Assembly: GCA_964035575.1 (NCBI GenBank)
Contig: OZ037877.1
Span: 186,001-250,000, forward strand
Source of the DNA: Rhynchopus sp. YZ270_cl-10
Lineage: Eukaryota > Euglenozoa > Diplonemea > Diplonemida > Diplonemidae
DNA length: 64,000 nucleotides
Direction: 5' to 3'
Shown here: positions 41,967-51,894 of the stretch, piece after piece
Layout: each line of letters opens with the position of its first letter
Numbering within the stretch: position 1 is the first letter of the stretch
Made by a program: the position numbers and the translations under genes
The notes under the pieces: generated by a model
Database searches by the model: none
What the model saw: the letters and a program-made list of their open reading frames with translations, nothing else
Told to the model about the DNA's origin: nothing

Positions 41967-42617
41967 CAGGCCTTTTGCTAACCATCATGCCATCATGCCA
42001 CGTTTTTGGGCGTTTTTTATTTTTTTTTTTCCATCATGCCACGGGGTGGTGGGGCAGGGCTTTCGCTCTGCATCACCTGGGGATTTCCCCCCCAGATGGC
42101 ATGCATGATGGCATGATGGCACCTTAAAATTTTTCTGCTCGCTGCGCTCGCGGAGGTATACCTCAAAAAAAATTTTCGCTCGCTTCGCTCGCGCTGTACG
42201 CTATTTTCTTCCTGCCTACGGTGCCATTTTACAATGTCTAAGGGGATTCCCTTGCATTTTGCAGCCAGAAATGAAACTTGACCCAAGCTGCAAAAATTTG
42301 ACCATTGTTATTTCAAAGTGACCCAACCGTTGCAACAGCCCCTGCTTCTGGAAGACGTATTGATTTTGTACGGTTAGTGTACGTAAGGCGCAAGACCAAG
42401 CACCGTTAATAAAGGATTAGATTCCGTTTTTGTTATCTTGCAAAGCTGACCCTTCGCCTCTCCACCCTGTGGCTGGCAGGGAGGCGCGCGCGAAGCGCGC
42501 GACGACCGCTTTTACCAGGTGGGAAAGCTCGGAATGTACTTTTTTTCCAGGAAATTATTTTTTTTTTTGACCATCATGCCATTCAGGGGGAAAATCCCAA
42601 AGTTAGCAAAAGGCCTG
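41967..42617. mobile_element. Non-autonomous hAT-like element (651 bp) with 9-bp repeat flanks
   Basis: Ends CAGGCCTTTTGCTAAC and its reverse complement GTTAGCAAAAGGCCTG, flanked on both sides by TTTTTAGGG. The uninterrupted site survives in the paralogous segment near 40683-40692. Just inside the ends are inverted CCATCATGCC words. The interior (42235-42520) is related to 20515-20795 in the other hAT-like element, including the GCGCGCGAAGCGCGCG palindrome. No transposase. Confidence 0.85.
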
Positions 42618-42850
42618 TTTTTAGGGGACGGAGTATTGTGCGGTCCTCAGAAGCACAAAAAAAATGGGGTCGGCGGGGCTCAAGAGGGAAGTTGCCTTTC
42701 CAAAAAAAAATAAATGGGCACACACAGACACACAACTCGCAAAAAAGGGGGGGGGAGGTGTCGCCACTCACCATGTATCATCATTTTTGGAATAACATTG
42801 CTTACCAAAAATGGTCTAATACGTGTTGCCCCACCCCCCTTCCGTTCTTT
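42618..42850. repeat. Paralogous segment P, copy 2
   Basis: Continues the homology to 40692-40870 on the right side of the hAT-like insertion. Confidence 0.65.
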
Positions 42851-42937
42851 ACATTTTTTTTTTTGCAAAACCAGACAACAAATAGGGGGAAAAATTGTTA
42901 CTCCAAATCATCTGTTAAGGTGCATCCTGACATACAT

Positions 42938-42974
42938 CCTCAATGAATTGAAAGCACAGGTATAGGGATCAACA
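42938..42974. repeat. Dispersed B module, short copy
   Basis: TCAATGAATTGA stem followed by GGGATCAAC, the same order as at 38575, 56438, 60461 and 63154. Confidence 0.6.
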
Positions 42975-43836
42975 AAAAAACAGTTTCCCCCCCTTTTTTT
43001 ATACTATACCTACAAAGCGTAGCTTAAAGGAGCAATCCGATACAGTCGCCAATCACACCCCCCCTCCAACAGGGTAATTGAGCAATCGCCGTAACCTTTT
43101 TTTTCCTTTTTTACTCACCTATCAGTGTAGGCACTTTCGCCCATGGTGCAACCACACAAAACAATGCCCAACACCAGAGGCACGAATACGCTCTGAAATG
43201 ACGGGCAGGGAAAGAATGTGAGCTTGCTTTTTTGTGTACTTTTTCCATCTTTACAACTTACTCTGTGCACACGAAGTATCTTTCAGATGTAAACCACGAA
43301 ATGGATTGTAAAAATGGGGGGTATTTTTTGTTGTGTGTGTTTTGTTTTTTTTTTTCCATCGCTCTGAAGCGCACTCTTGAGGGCCACGCTACAGTGCAAG
43401 AAGGAAAATACATGTGGTCAGTGAAATATCATTTTGCTTTTTTTTTTTTGATAAATTGTTGGAGTAGTGTAGTTGCCTCGGTTGTGTTGCCACAGTTGTG
43501 CAATTCTCCACTGACTTTTTATTATTCTTGACTGGGTTCTTTGCTTCACGTAAAGGGGTTGGGGCATAGAGAGGACTGAACGTAAAAAAGCAGGGTTTTA
43601 CTATTCTTTCAGAGTACAAAAAGAACTAAAAAAAGGAAGAAAAAAAAATCAAGATAAAGTATGATTCACATCCTCGACTAGGGCAACCAATTAAAAGAGT
43701 GGGGTTAAGAATTGCTGATAAGATGAGTGCCATTGGGCAACAAGAGACATAAAAAAATATTTCGCTTTAAATGTCATTGAATTTTTGTAAGCTTCGGGGC
43801 TTTTCAAGAAATATGCAAGGTTGACTCAAAAGTAAT
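42975..43836. other. Gene-free stretch
   Basis: Homopolymer-rich. Small open frames contain long T-runs and are not supported. 43447-43503 (GATAAATTGTTGGAGTAGTG through CCACAGTTGTGCAA) has a diverged second copy at 54763-54819, a further dispersed repeat. Confidence 0.5.
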
Positions 43837-43895
43837 TGGTGTTCCGGAGGGGGCCTATATTGACATGCCCTTGACAGGTGTTTTCCGGAACACCA
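43837..43895. mobile_element. TGGTG-family MITE (59 bp) with 5-bp TSD GTAAT
   Basis: Ends TGGTGTTCCGGA and TCCGGAACACCA are exact complements. GTAAT is duplicated at 43832-43836 and 43896-43900. Two TTGACATG/TTGACAGG units lie inside. The shortest member of the family. Confidence 0.9.
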
Positions 43896-44520
43896 GTAAT
43901 GTATACACTTTTAAAAGTCTTTTTTCAAAAACAAAAAACAAAAATGGAAGATGAAGCACACACCTCAAAATTCCATTTGTGATCGCTACCCTTTTCTTCC
44001 TTTAAAAAAAAAACACCCTTTGACGAAGGAGAAAAATTTGACTTGAAATACAAAAGCCCTCTCGTGAACAGTGTACCAACCGAGAACTCATGCCTTCCCC
44101 CCATAGTGCGTACACATCTGAAAGGGGGTTTGAATGGGTTTTTATGAAGTTTTTGTTATGTTTGCTTTGTGCTCTTGTTTTTTTGTTTTTTTTTGGGGCT
44201 TTTGTAATGTTATCTGAAAGGGGGGAAAAGCTCCACAGCAAAAGAATAGACACAGTTCCACTTGTATTCTCTCTATTGCGTGAGAAGGCGTTCTTTTAGG
44301 GTTTTATTTTTTTTCTTCTTTTTTAAAAACTTGGCAGTTGTATTAGTGTAGACTCGCAACCCGTAAACCCGCAAATTTGCGGGTTTGTATTAGTGTAGAC
44401 ACTCGGGGGGGGGGGGTATGAGAGCCACTATATTTCTTTTCTTTTTTCAAAAAGACCACCTAAAAACGGAGGATCGATAGCTCTCAAAAATAGAAAACGA
44501 CTTCAGGATATGACAGTTAC

Positions 44521-44854
44521 TGGGGGGGGGGGGGGGGGTCGAATAGAAGTCCCCCCCCTTTGTATTCACCATGTCAGCGCTTTTTTTAGGGGGGGTTTTC
44601 AAACATAAAATTATTGTATAAATATTTTATGATCTGTTGAATACAAGTCCCTAAAAGGATTTTGCATGTCGCAAAAAATTAATTTTTTTACAGTATGCTA
44701 AATACAAGTCCCTACACTGGAGTACCCCCTACTGGTACTCCGTGTAGGGACTTGTATTCTAAAATATATTTTATGAAAACGGCCAAAATAAAAGGGGGAC
44801 TTGTATTTGGCGGGGACTTGTATTCGGCAGGGGACTTGTATTCGGCCCCCCCCC
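44521..44854. mobile_element. Foldback element with GAATACAAGTCCC subrepeats
   Basis: The left border is a G-run with TCGAATAGAAGTCCC; the right border is GGGACTTGTATTCGGCCCC. Further direct and inverted AATACAAGTCCC words occur near 44640, 44700, 44752, 44804, 44817 and 44832, including a strong hairpin around 44700-44760. No target duplication was seen. Confidence 0.75.
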
Positions 44855-45734
44855 AGTAAATGAAATAAAGAAAACACTTTTTCGTTTATCGCACCGCAAA
44901 AGGTTTGTGTTTTTCACTGATGAATGTGAGTGATGTTAGTGGAAAAACAATACGCTAAAGCGGGCACGCACCATCCGTCGTTTTCCATTTCTATTCGTCA
45001 ATGCTTGATAACACAAAAAAAATCCTCTTTTTTGTTTTGTGGGGCAAAAAAAGGGGTGAGGGGGAGGGAGGGAGGGAGGGGGGGAAAAGAGGCGAGGGGG
45101 TCTCGGCCCATTTCAGTCTAAACTGCGGGTAGCATAGCTCTTGTATTCCATTGAGGTGTTGTGTTGTTCTCGTTTGAAAGGCAAAAACACATCTCAGTGT
45201 AAAAACAGGTATGCTACAGAGGTTAAACCTGCATGGTCCTCGGCCCCCTCAGGAACAGAGCCAAAAAGATATTTTTTTTTTTGGTTGAGTTAAAAATAGA
45301 CAAAAAAACGTATCATGTCACTTGCTTTTTTTTGAAAAAAAGGGGGGTCATATAAAAAGAGCCAGAACACAACGAATACAAAACCCTTGAATGGGTGCTG
45401 TCAGAAAAAACAAGAAAATTTTGAGGGATGAATTGAACCTATGCCTCTCGGCTTGGGTTTACATCCCAATACAAAAATAAAAGTTATGAAGATGGCTGTG
45501 CCTCTCGTGCACAACACTCTTTTCAAAAACCTTTTCAAAATACTATCATCCTTTTTTTGGGCGGAAAAGGTTCGTATTTCCTTCTTTTTCCAACTTCTTC
45601 CGTTTTCTCTTCGCTTTTTGAGGTTTGGCCACTGCCATTACTCATGAATACAACAACGGAACCCTTCCCTCCACAGACAGACCTAAGATTTGCATCTTTT
45701 CATTTTATTCTTTTTGCAACCAAAACACATACTG

Positions 45735-45815
45735 CGTAGTCCGCCCTTGAGTTGAGACGGACTATGGCGGACTTTGAAAGTCTGTCTTAAGTCCGTCTCA
45801 ACTCGGGCAGGTCTT
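45735..45815. mobile_element. Small foldback with AGTCCGCC/GGCGGACT words
   Basis: GAGTTGAGACGGACT and AGTCCGTCTCAACTC are inverted around a 30-bp centre. Related words at 37355-37407 suggest a second, damaged copy. Confidence 0.65.
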
Positions 45816-45965
45816 GATGGGATTTTTGGATTTTTTTTTGACGGTCCTCAGGTGGACCACAAAGTATGAAAACAGTGCAAAAATAGAAAAGAAAAGAATG
45901 TGATTTGCGTCATTATAGGAAGAAGAGATCTATTCGCGTTGTATTCACAGAAAATATTAAGATAT

Positions 45966-47875
45966 AGGGAAATAGTCAGATTTACCCTACCCTATTTTGA
46001 AAAAGTTCAGACTTGCCCGAAATAAGTTCAGACTTGCCCTAAAAGTGTTTTTAGGGCAAGTCTGAACTTATTTCGGGCAAGTCTGAACTTATTTTTAGGG
46101 CAAACACTTTTTTTAGGGCAAGTCTGAACTTTTTTAGGGCAACCCTGCACTTATTTATTGGGCAAGCTGGGGGCTCTTGGGTTACAGAGCCCGGCGGTCG
46201 TCGTTTTTGCGTTTCTGTTTAGGGCACGTATGGGCTATTCGCGACGAGTCCTGGTAGTGAAATGAGCAACCTATGGTATGGAGCTTTTTTTCCATGCAAC
46301 TGAATTTCCTCGTGTCCAGGACACCCCACTTTCCGAGCAAAATTAAATAATGACACAAATGGGAGGGGAAAACCCTCTGACCTTTATCATCACTCTAAAA
46401 AACTCTCAGGTACCGCACCGCAGTACCGCACCACGATCCGAGACCCGTACAGAACAGAGACCAGAAAAAAGACTTCCGCACCCAAACGCGACTCCTCATA
46501 GAACACGACGTAGTAGTAACAAAAAAAAAATACCGATTACTGCAGTAAGTACAAAGCCTTTGGGCGACATTGTACAGGTCCTACATCATGTACGTAAAAT
46601 TGTCGATACAACCAAAGAAAAGCATAGTGGTGCACCCTCGGGTGTCTGCACTACTGCAACAACTATTTCTATAGCTACAGTTTCCCCACCTCTACCTTTA
46701 ACTTTTTATACGAGGATGTAATTCTCCGGGATTACTCCGCGATTGTCGTCACAACAAAAAAGTCCAGAGGACTTGTTGGTCGCCTTACTCATTTGGATCA
46801 ACGGTATGTATATGCTACTCATTACAATGTTAGCCACTTCTATTGCCAGACACCGGGGCAAATAGTAAGTGCAAGAAAACTGCTTTTTGGAAACCAGGAA
46901 AACATGATGGACACTCCACTCCACGTGCGGACATGTTTGGCACTTCTGCATGCGTGCAGTATCCAAATGTGTCCCCGTGGGAACAAAGTGATAAAGATGT
47001 GTCCACTGTGTACAGGGAAAAAACTTTGCGCTCCCCCGGACAGTGCACAATTCAACCCCTTGTTGTGGGTGGTCTTGTTGCCTTTTGGAACAACAACAAT
47101 TTTTCCACGTTGTTGCATTTTGGCCAGGCATGCTCTTGAAAGCACGACAATTTGATTGCGTATGGACAAAGCAAATAACCAAGTATGAATTCTGAGTTGA
47201 AATGTGAGAGATGTTGTGGGAAGGGGAGTTCGCTCCTTTCAACGATGACCTCGTTGTTCTTCAATAGGCATGTCTTAACCGACCACATAAATAAAATTGT
47301 GCCGGCCTCGAAGGATTCTAAGCAAACCCGCGTGGTAGCTAAACACTGACTCTCTCTCAATTCAACAAAGAAGGAATACTTGGTAATTTGTGGAGCACCC
47401 GTGCATGAAAATTGTAAAACTTTGCGCCCCACGTTGCCCCAGAACACGGCTTCCTTTGTAACCGGTTCTGGCCCAACGTGGACTGCCTGTTCACCCTTTC
47501 CGGGTGGCTGGTGGTTTCTGGCATCAATTTTTGGGCTCCGGCTCGGTTAGGCATTTTAGGGCAATAAAACAAGTCATACCACCATACCATGGGGCCCCAA
47601 GAGTGCCCCAGCCAAAGTGGCCTGACTTGTTGCCCTAAAATAAGTTCAGACTTACCCTAAAAATAAGTTCAGACTTGCCCTAAAAAAGTTCAGACTTGCC
47701 CTAAAAAAGTTCAGACTTGCCCTAAAAAAAGTGTTTGCCCTAAAAATAAGTTCAGACTTGCCCTAAAAACACTTTTAGGGCAAGTCTGAACTTATTTTCG
47801 GGCAAGTCTGAACTTTTTCATAGGGCAAGTCTGAACTTTTTCAAAATAGGGTAGGGTAAGTCTGACTATCTCCCT
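45966..47875 (+). mobile_element. Complete 1910-bp foldback DNA element with 7-bp TSD
   Basis: The element begins AGGGAAATAGTCAGA and ends with the near reverse complement of that. AAGATAT is duplicated exactly at 45959-45965 and 47876-47882. Each terminal repeat (about 180 and 245 bp) is itself made of inverted AGTTCAGACTTGCCCTAAA words, so each end can fold alone. The interior has one 123-aa open frame at 46350 and further short frames of unknown nature. A truncated inverted copy lies at 28129-29475. The transposase superfamily was not recognised. The short MITE at 51714 shares AGGG ends and 7-bp duplications. Confidence 0.88.
46350..46721 (+). CDS. 123-aa ORF inside the foldback element
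   Basis: Starts at an ATG (MTQMGGENPL). Very basic and Arg/Lys/Pro/Ser-rich in the first 75 residues, then Thr-rich. The first 75 codons are present with one apparent amino-acid change in the truncated copy at 28 kb. That copy is nearly identical DNA, so the conservation says little about coding. It overlaps a TAGTG...CACTA module at 46625-46653. It may encode an element protein or be chance. Confidence 0.3.
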   Translation: MTQMGGENPLTFIITLKNSQVPHRSTAPRSETRTEQRPEKRLPHPNATPHRTRRSSNKKKIPITAVSTKPLGDIVQVLHHVRKIVDTTKEKHSGAPSGVCTTATTISIATVSPPLPLTFYTRM

Positions 47876-47882
47876 AAGATAT

Positions 47883-48269
47883 AATTTTCAAATCGAAAGA
47901 TGGAGTTTTATCGCGTCGTCTCCTCTTTTTTTTTGTAAATTAAAAAAGAATCTTTTGTTTTGTTTTTGTTCTTTTGCAACAATCGCAGAAAAGAAAGGTT
48001 TATAAGATGAACCTAAGCCTCTCGTTGCTTAGTCACCTTGAAAAAAAAAAAGAAAGCATGTAGAAGCATCCACAGTATATCAAAGGCAAGGAAGGAGAAA
48101 ACTTAGGAAGAATAGCATAGAACCTCTCACATCTTTAAATTAATCATCGTGCAGGCTTATAATTTGAAAAAGAGAAGGTTTTGTGAGACCTAAATTCTAC
48201 ATTAAAAAGGGAGGGACATTTTTTGTTCGTGTTCCTTCTACAAATAAAAAGCGCGCGCACACCCCCATT
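47883..48269. other. 3' region of the YHYH gene
   Basis: Contains the CTAAGC hairpin at 48013-48032, about 240 bp beyond the YHYH stop codon, preceded by GGTTTATAAGATGAACC. No gene. Confidence 0.55.
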
Positions 48270-50246
48270 TCACACAGTAAGGCTGAGCTGATAACTCCTC
48301 GCCATATCCGCCTGCTTCGGCGAGTAGAGCTCATTCAGCTCCGCCACCTCCTTCAGGGGCATGTCCCTCTCGTCCTTCGCCTGCCTCTGCGAGGTAACAT
48401 AAAACGCCCCACAACCACCGAAGAGCAGCAGTACTGCCCCACCCACCACTATAATCCACCAGGGGAAGTCACTCCCACCGTCGCTACTGCTGCTATCCCC
48501 TGCGGCAGCAACAGGGGGTGCAGGCGTCTCCCCCCCTGGCACCGGCATGGCAGTCAGCGGAGATGGAGTTGACCCCACTGTGGGTGCAAAGCTCTCCCCA
48601 TCCGGCAATGCTGTGGGCACCGCTGTCGGCCCATACGTCGCACCCTCCGGCAACCCTGTCGGCGACGCTGTCGGAACCTGAGACGCACCCGGCACCCCCG
48701 TCACCACAGGCACATACGTTGCCCCATCAGGCAACGCTGTGGGCTCTGCTGTAGGCCCATACGTTACACCCATTGGCATCTCTGTGCTCGCAGCCTCTGT
48801 TGGCTCATACGTAGAACCCATTGGCAATGCTGTGGGCGCGTCAGAAGGTGGCCCCTGCGTGGGACCTGCAGTACGAGGCACCTCCGTCTGCGGAGCAACC
48901 GTCATCCCCACTGGAAGACCCGTCACCGCTATTGGCGACTCTGTCTCTGGGAGGGCCGTTGCCCCCACCGGAAGCGCCGTGGGAGGCACCGTTTCCTTCA
49001 CAACACCAGGGGTTTCAGTGAGCGGCGCCTCCGTTGCCGGAGCCAGTGTGCTCCCCATAGGAAGTGCTGTGGGCATCGCTGTGGGTGCGACGGTGGTCGG
49101 CAGATCGGTGAGGGGAGACATCGTGAGGGTAGCATCGGTTGAAGGGGGAAAGGTGGTTGGCGGGAGTGTAGCGGGTGTGACCGTAGGGGGGCTTGGTGTG
49201 GGGGCGTCGGTGCATTTGGTGGTCAGATCTGTGAAGGGTTGTGTGCGTGCACTGCATTGCGGGGTGTAGGAGGGGCGGTTGCCTGCCCCAAAGCAGCCAA
49301 TCAGGTAGGGGAAGGTGTCCGTCGCGAAGTAGGCGTAGCTTTCGCAGTCGCCGTCGAGGAGACCAACCGCACCGTTGCAGACGTCCAACCCTGCACCCCC
49401 CGCCTTCTCCCCACCACTCAGATACGGCCCATACAAGACATGCCCATCCTTCGCAATCCCTATCACCGTCAGCTCCTTCTCGTACCCCACCACAGACTGC
49501 GTCGCCACATCACACCCACTCCCACACTCCCCCGCCTCTTGAGACCCCGGCTTTGCAACACACGGTGACATGCTCTTATAATTATACATCCCCTCTCCCC
49601 CAGGCCTTCCAAGGCATAGGTCCACCTTGGTGACTGCAGAGGCGGGATCGGTGACACTGCCGTACACAGCAGGATAGAAGGGGTCTACACCGTTTACCCC
49701 AATTTGGTTTTGGTAGACCACCCCATCTAAAGCAATCCCGGACACACCTTGGAGAGAGGCGGTCCCTTTGCTGTCAAAGAGGTAGGCAGAGGGGACGTCG
49801 CTGTTCTGTGTAGAGGACTCACAGAGCAGGGTGTTGACGGCGTCTTGCGTGTCGGGGTTGACGGTAGAGGTGGGTAGTGCGTTGAAGGCTACTTCAAAGT
49901 CGATGTCGAACTCCTTGAGGTCCGTCTGCAGTGGGGTTTTGAAGCAGGACCCGGGGAGGCCGTTGCTTTGGATGCGGATGCGGACCGCCCCAGAGGCATC
50001 AGAGCATGTGACGCAGAGCTTGCGTTGCCAGGTGCAGGTAGTGCCGGAGAGGGTGCCGGGGCAGGAGCCTGTATTGTCGCATGTAACAGCTTCGCCCTGT
50101 TCAGAGAGAATGTTGGTGACAGGGCCGCTGGCGCAAGTGCTCCGAAACTTCCCCGCAATTTCCGCACAATCCGCAATACCCCTCCCCAAAGCGCTGCAGG
50201 TTTGCACCAAACAAAAAGCGGACAAAATAATAAGGTGTCTGAACAT
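48270..50246 (-). CDS. YHYH-domain surface protein with mucin-like stalk
   Basis: Protein of 658 aa. Residues 1-20 are a signal peptide (MFRHLIILSAFCLVQTCSAL). Residues 150-325 match the YHYH family, with GIALDG, a DGHVLYGPY block at 267-275, LDVCNG, and TFPYLIGCFG near 310-320. The eponymous motif reads YNYK (221-224), so both histidines are replaced. Residues 346-580 are a Thr/Pro stalk with about eight TALPxGxT units, probably heavily O-glycosylated. A membrane helix at 594-617 (FPWWIIVVGG start) is followed by a 41-residue tail with YSPKQ. The family's biochemical role is not established. A CT-rich tract lies directly before the ATG. Single exon, stop TGA. Confidence 0.88.
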   Translation of the reverse strand: MFRHLIILSAFCLVQTCSALGRGIADCAEIAGKFRSTCASGPVTNILSEQGEAVTCDNTGSCPGTLSGTTCTWQRKLCVTCSDASGAVRIRIQSNGLPGSCFKTPLQTDLKEFDIDFEVAFNALPTSTVNPDTQDAVNTLLCESSTQNSDVPSAYLFDSKGTASLQGVSGIALDGVVYQNQIGVNGVDPFYPAVYGSVTDPASAVTKVDLCLGRPGGEGMYNYKSMSPCVAKPGSQEAGECGSGCDVATQSVVGYEKELTVIGIAKDGHVLYGPYLSGGEKAGGAGLDVCNGAVGLLDGDCESYAYFATDTFPYLIGCFGAGNRPSYTPQCSARTQPFTDLTTKCTDAPTPSPPTVTPATLPPTTFPPSTDATLTMSPLTDLPTTVAPTAMPTALPMGSTLAPATEAPLTETPGVVKETVPPTALPVGATALPETESPIAVTGLPVGMTVAPQTEVPRTAGPTQGPPSDAPTALPMGSTYEPTEAASTEMPMGVTYGPTAEPTALPDGATYVPVVTGVPGASQVPTASPTGLPEGATYGPTAVPTALPDGESFAPTVGSTPSPLTAMPVPGGETPAPPVAAAGDSSSSDGGSDFPWWIIVVGGAVLLLFGGCGAFYVTSQRQAKDERDMPLKEVAELNELYSPKQADMARSYQLSLTV

Positions 50247-50873
50247 TGTAGGGGGGAGGTGAGGAGGTGGGGGGGGGAGGGTTGTTTTGTGATTCTTCGA
50301 TAACGTTTTGTATTTTTCCCGTTACGATTTGTCAGTAGAGGAGTTCAGAAAAGGGGGGGTGGGGGGGTTTTGCATCTGTTGGAGGGGGGTGGTGGTGGGG
50401 GAGGTGAGGGGAGGGGAGTTCAAGAGAAATGATAATTGGAGGGGTGAGGGAAAAAGTCGTGTTGAAAAAAAAAAAAAATGTGTTCGAAATAAAAGAGAAG
50501 CAAAAAAAAATCCCCCCCTTACCCCTGAAGGATGTGCTTATAGGTCCACTGCAAAAAAAAACAAACCAAGATTTGATTTGAAAAATACAAAAGCACTCTC
50601 GTGAACAGTACCACAAAAAACAAGAAGGTGTGGCCACCTAAAAAATCGAGAAGAAAAACATTGGGAAAATTCACCTAGAAGGGGGTGGGGCAAGCCATTA
50701 AGAGGGGAAAGGGGGAGGTAGAATCATGTGACGAAAATGAACAACCTTGTTCGTTCCCTTATTCTATTAGAAACACACAAAGAAAAAAAAAATGTATTAT
50801 CAACAGCAAGTCTTGTGGGTGACGATAGAGTTTCGATCGCATGTTTATGTTACAAAATACGAAAAGTTTTATA

Positions 50874-50955
50874 CCGGTAACAGATACTGACCGTAAAAAT
50901 GGTTGACCTTTTCCGCGTTTTTAGGACCTTTTTTAAGGTCAGCATATGTTACCGG
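50874..50955. mobile_element. Palindromic MITE flanked by TA (CCGGTAAC ends)
   Basis: CCGGTAACAGATACTGACC and its near reverse complement bound an 82-bp element between two TA dinucleotides, as expected for Tc1/mariner-type insertions. Confidence 0.75.
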
Positions 50956-50968
50956 TACTGTAGATGAA

Positions 50969-50989
50969 CCTAAGCCTCTCGTGCTTAGG
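50969..50989. repeat. CTCTCGT-loop hairpin, strongest copy
   Basis: Seven-bp stem CCTAAGC / GCTTAGG around the loop CTCTCGT, preceded by AGATGAA and followed by CACC. Relatives at 24158, 25366, 45497, 48013, 61905 and 63237. Confidence 0.8.
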
Positions 50990-51713
50990 CACCGTAATGG
51001 AAACAAAAGAACAGGTTGTAAAGAAGAAGGTGTGCTCTGAGCCTCCCACAGGAAGGGGCACGGTGCACACTTAGCCGTTTTACCAAAGAAAAGAAAAGAA
51101 AAGACGAAAAAGTTGGCCAGATGTAATAGCGAAAAGCCAAAGCTCGCATACCACGTCTGAATAGTACTGAAAATATGGATGTGTGCTGTTCGCGTGCAAC
51201 ACAACTCACGCTTGGGTCCACTCTTAGTGGTTACCACCTTGATGTCAAGCAGACAAGCACGACAAGCAGACACACCTTTTCAGCAACAAGCCATTTATCC
51301 CACCAAGATGCCCTCCCCCAAAGCTAAGCAAGAATTTTTAAAAAAGGGGGGAGAAAAAATCGGGTTTCGGAAGAACGTTTCAAAAGAAAGGCCACTGCCG
51401 TGCATGAAGACACGCCATGTGGATTAAAGTTAAGTTTAAGAAAAATTAAAATAGAGACCTCTGTGTTTCAACCTTGATCACGAAATCGTTATCACACAGG
51501 ATCTGCTGCGCAAAAAAGAAAAACTCGAGGGAATGAATGAATGCCCGCTCTCGGTGCACACATCCATCTTGAAGGAAAAAAGGGGGGGCTGGGAACAGCC
51601 CTGTGTTTTTTCTTTCCTTCACTACAAAACAAATAAAAGGATACTTTCCAGAGTTGAGGACAACGTGCATATTTTAATGTACACAAACCTACGGACAATA
51701 TTGAGTACAGATC

Positions 51714-51856
51714 AGGGTATTAGGGACTGACCCCACCCCCCCGAAAAACCCAAAAAAGGTGGAGGTTTTCGCCAGAAAACACCAGTTTTCGCCACAGGAG
51801 AGAAAACCTGAAAAACCAATTTTTCCCGGAATTTTGGATTTTCACCCTAATACCCT
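51714..51856. mobile_element. 143-bp MITE, AGGGTATTAGGG ends, 7-bp TSD
   Basis: Twelve-bp exact inverted ends, flanked by ACAGATC (51707-51713) and ACAGATT (51857-51863). The interior holds a GTTTTCGCCA direct repeat. It ends 38 bp beyond the stop of the ankyrin gene. Confidence 0.88.
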
Positions 51857-51894
51857 ACAGATTTTCTACACAAAAAAAAATTATAGTGTCCCCT

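Larger units (their letters stand above)
50247..51713. other. Intergenic stretch between YHYH and ankyrin genes
   Basis: G-rich just upstream of the YHYH start (C/T-rich on the gene strand). Contains a GCACTCTCGTG hairpin near 50584, a TA-flanked palindromic MITE, and the best CTAAGC hairpin (50969-50989). No gene is supported. Confidence 0.55.

Noticed and set aside
46706-47242. 178-aa minus-strand frame inside the foldback element, considered as a transposase
   Set aside because: No ATG at the start and no recognisable transposase motif; several competing frames of similar length overlap it.
50969-50989. C/D-box small RNA (AGATGAA read as a C box)
   Set aside because: No consistent D box at the proper distance across copies; the hairpin itself is the conserved part.
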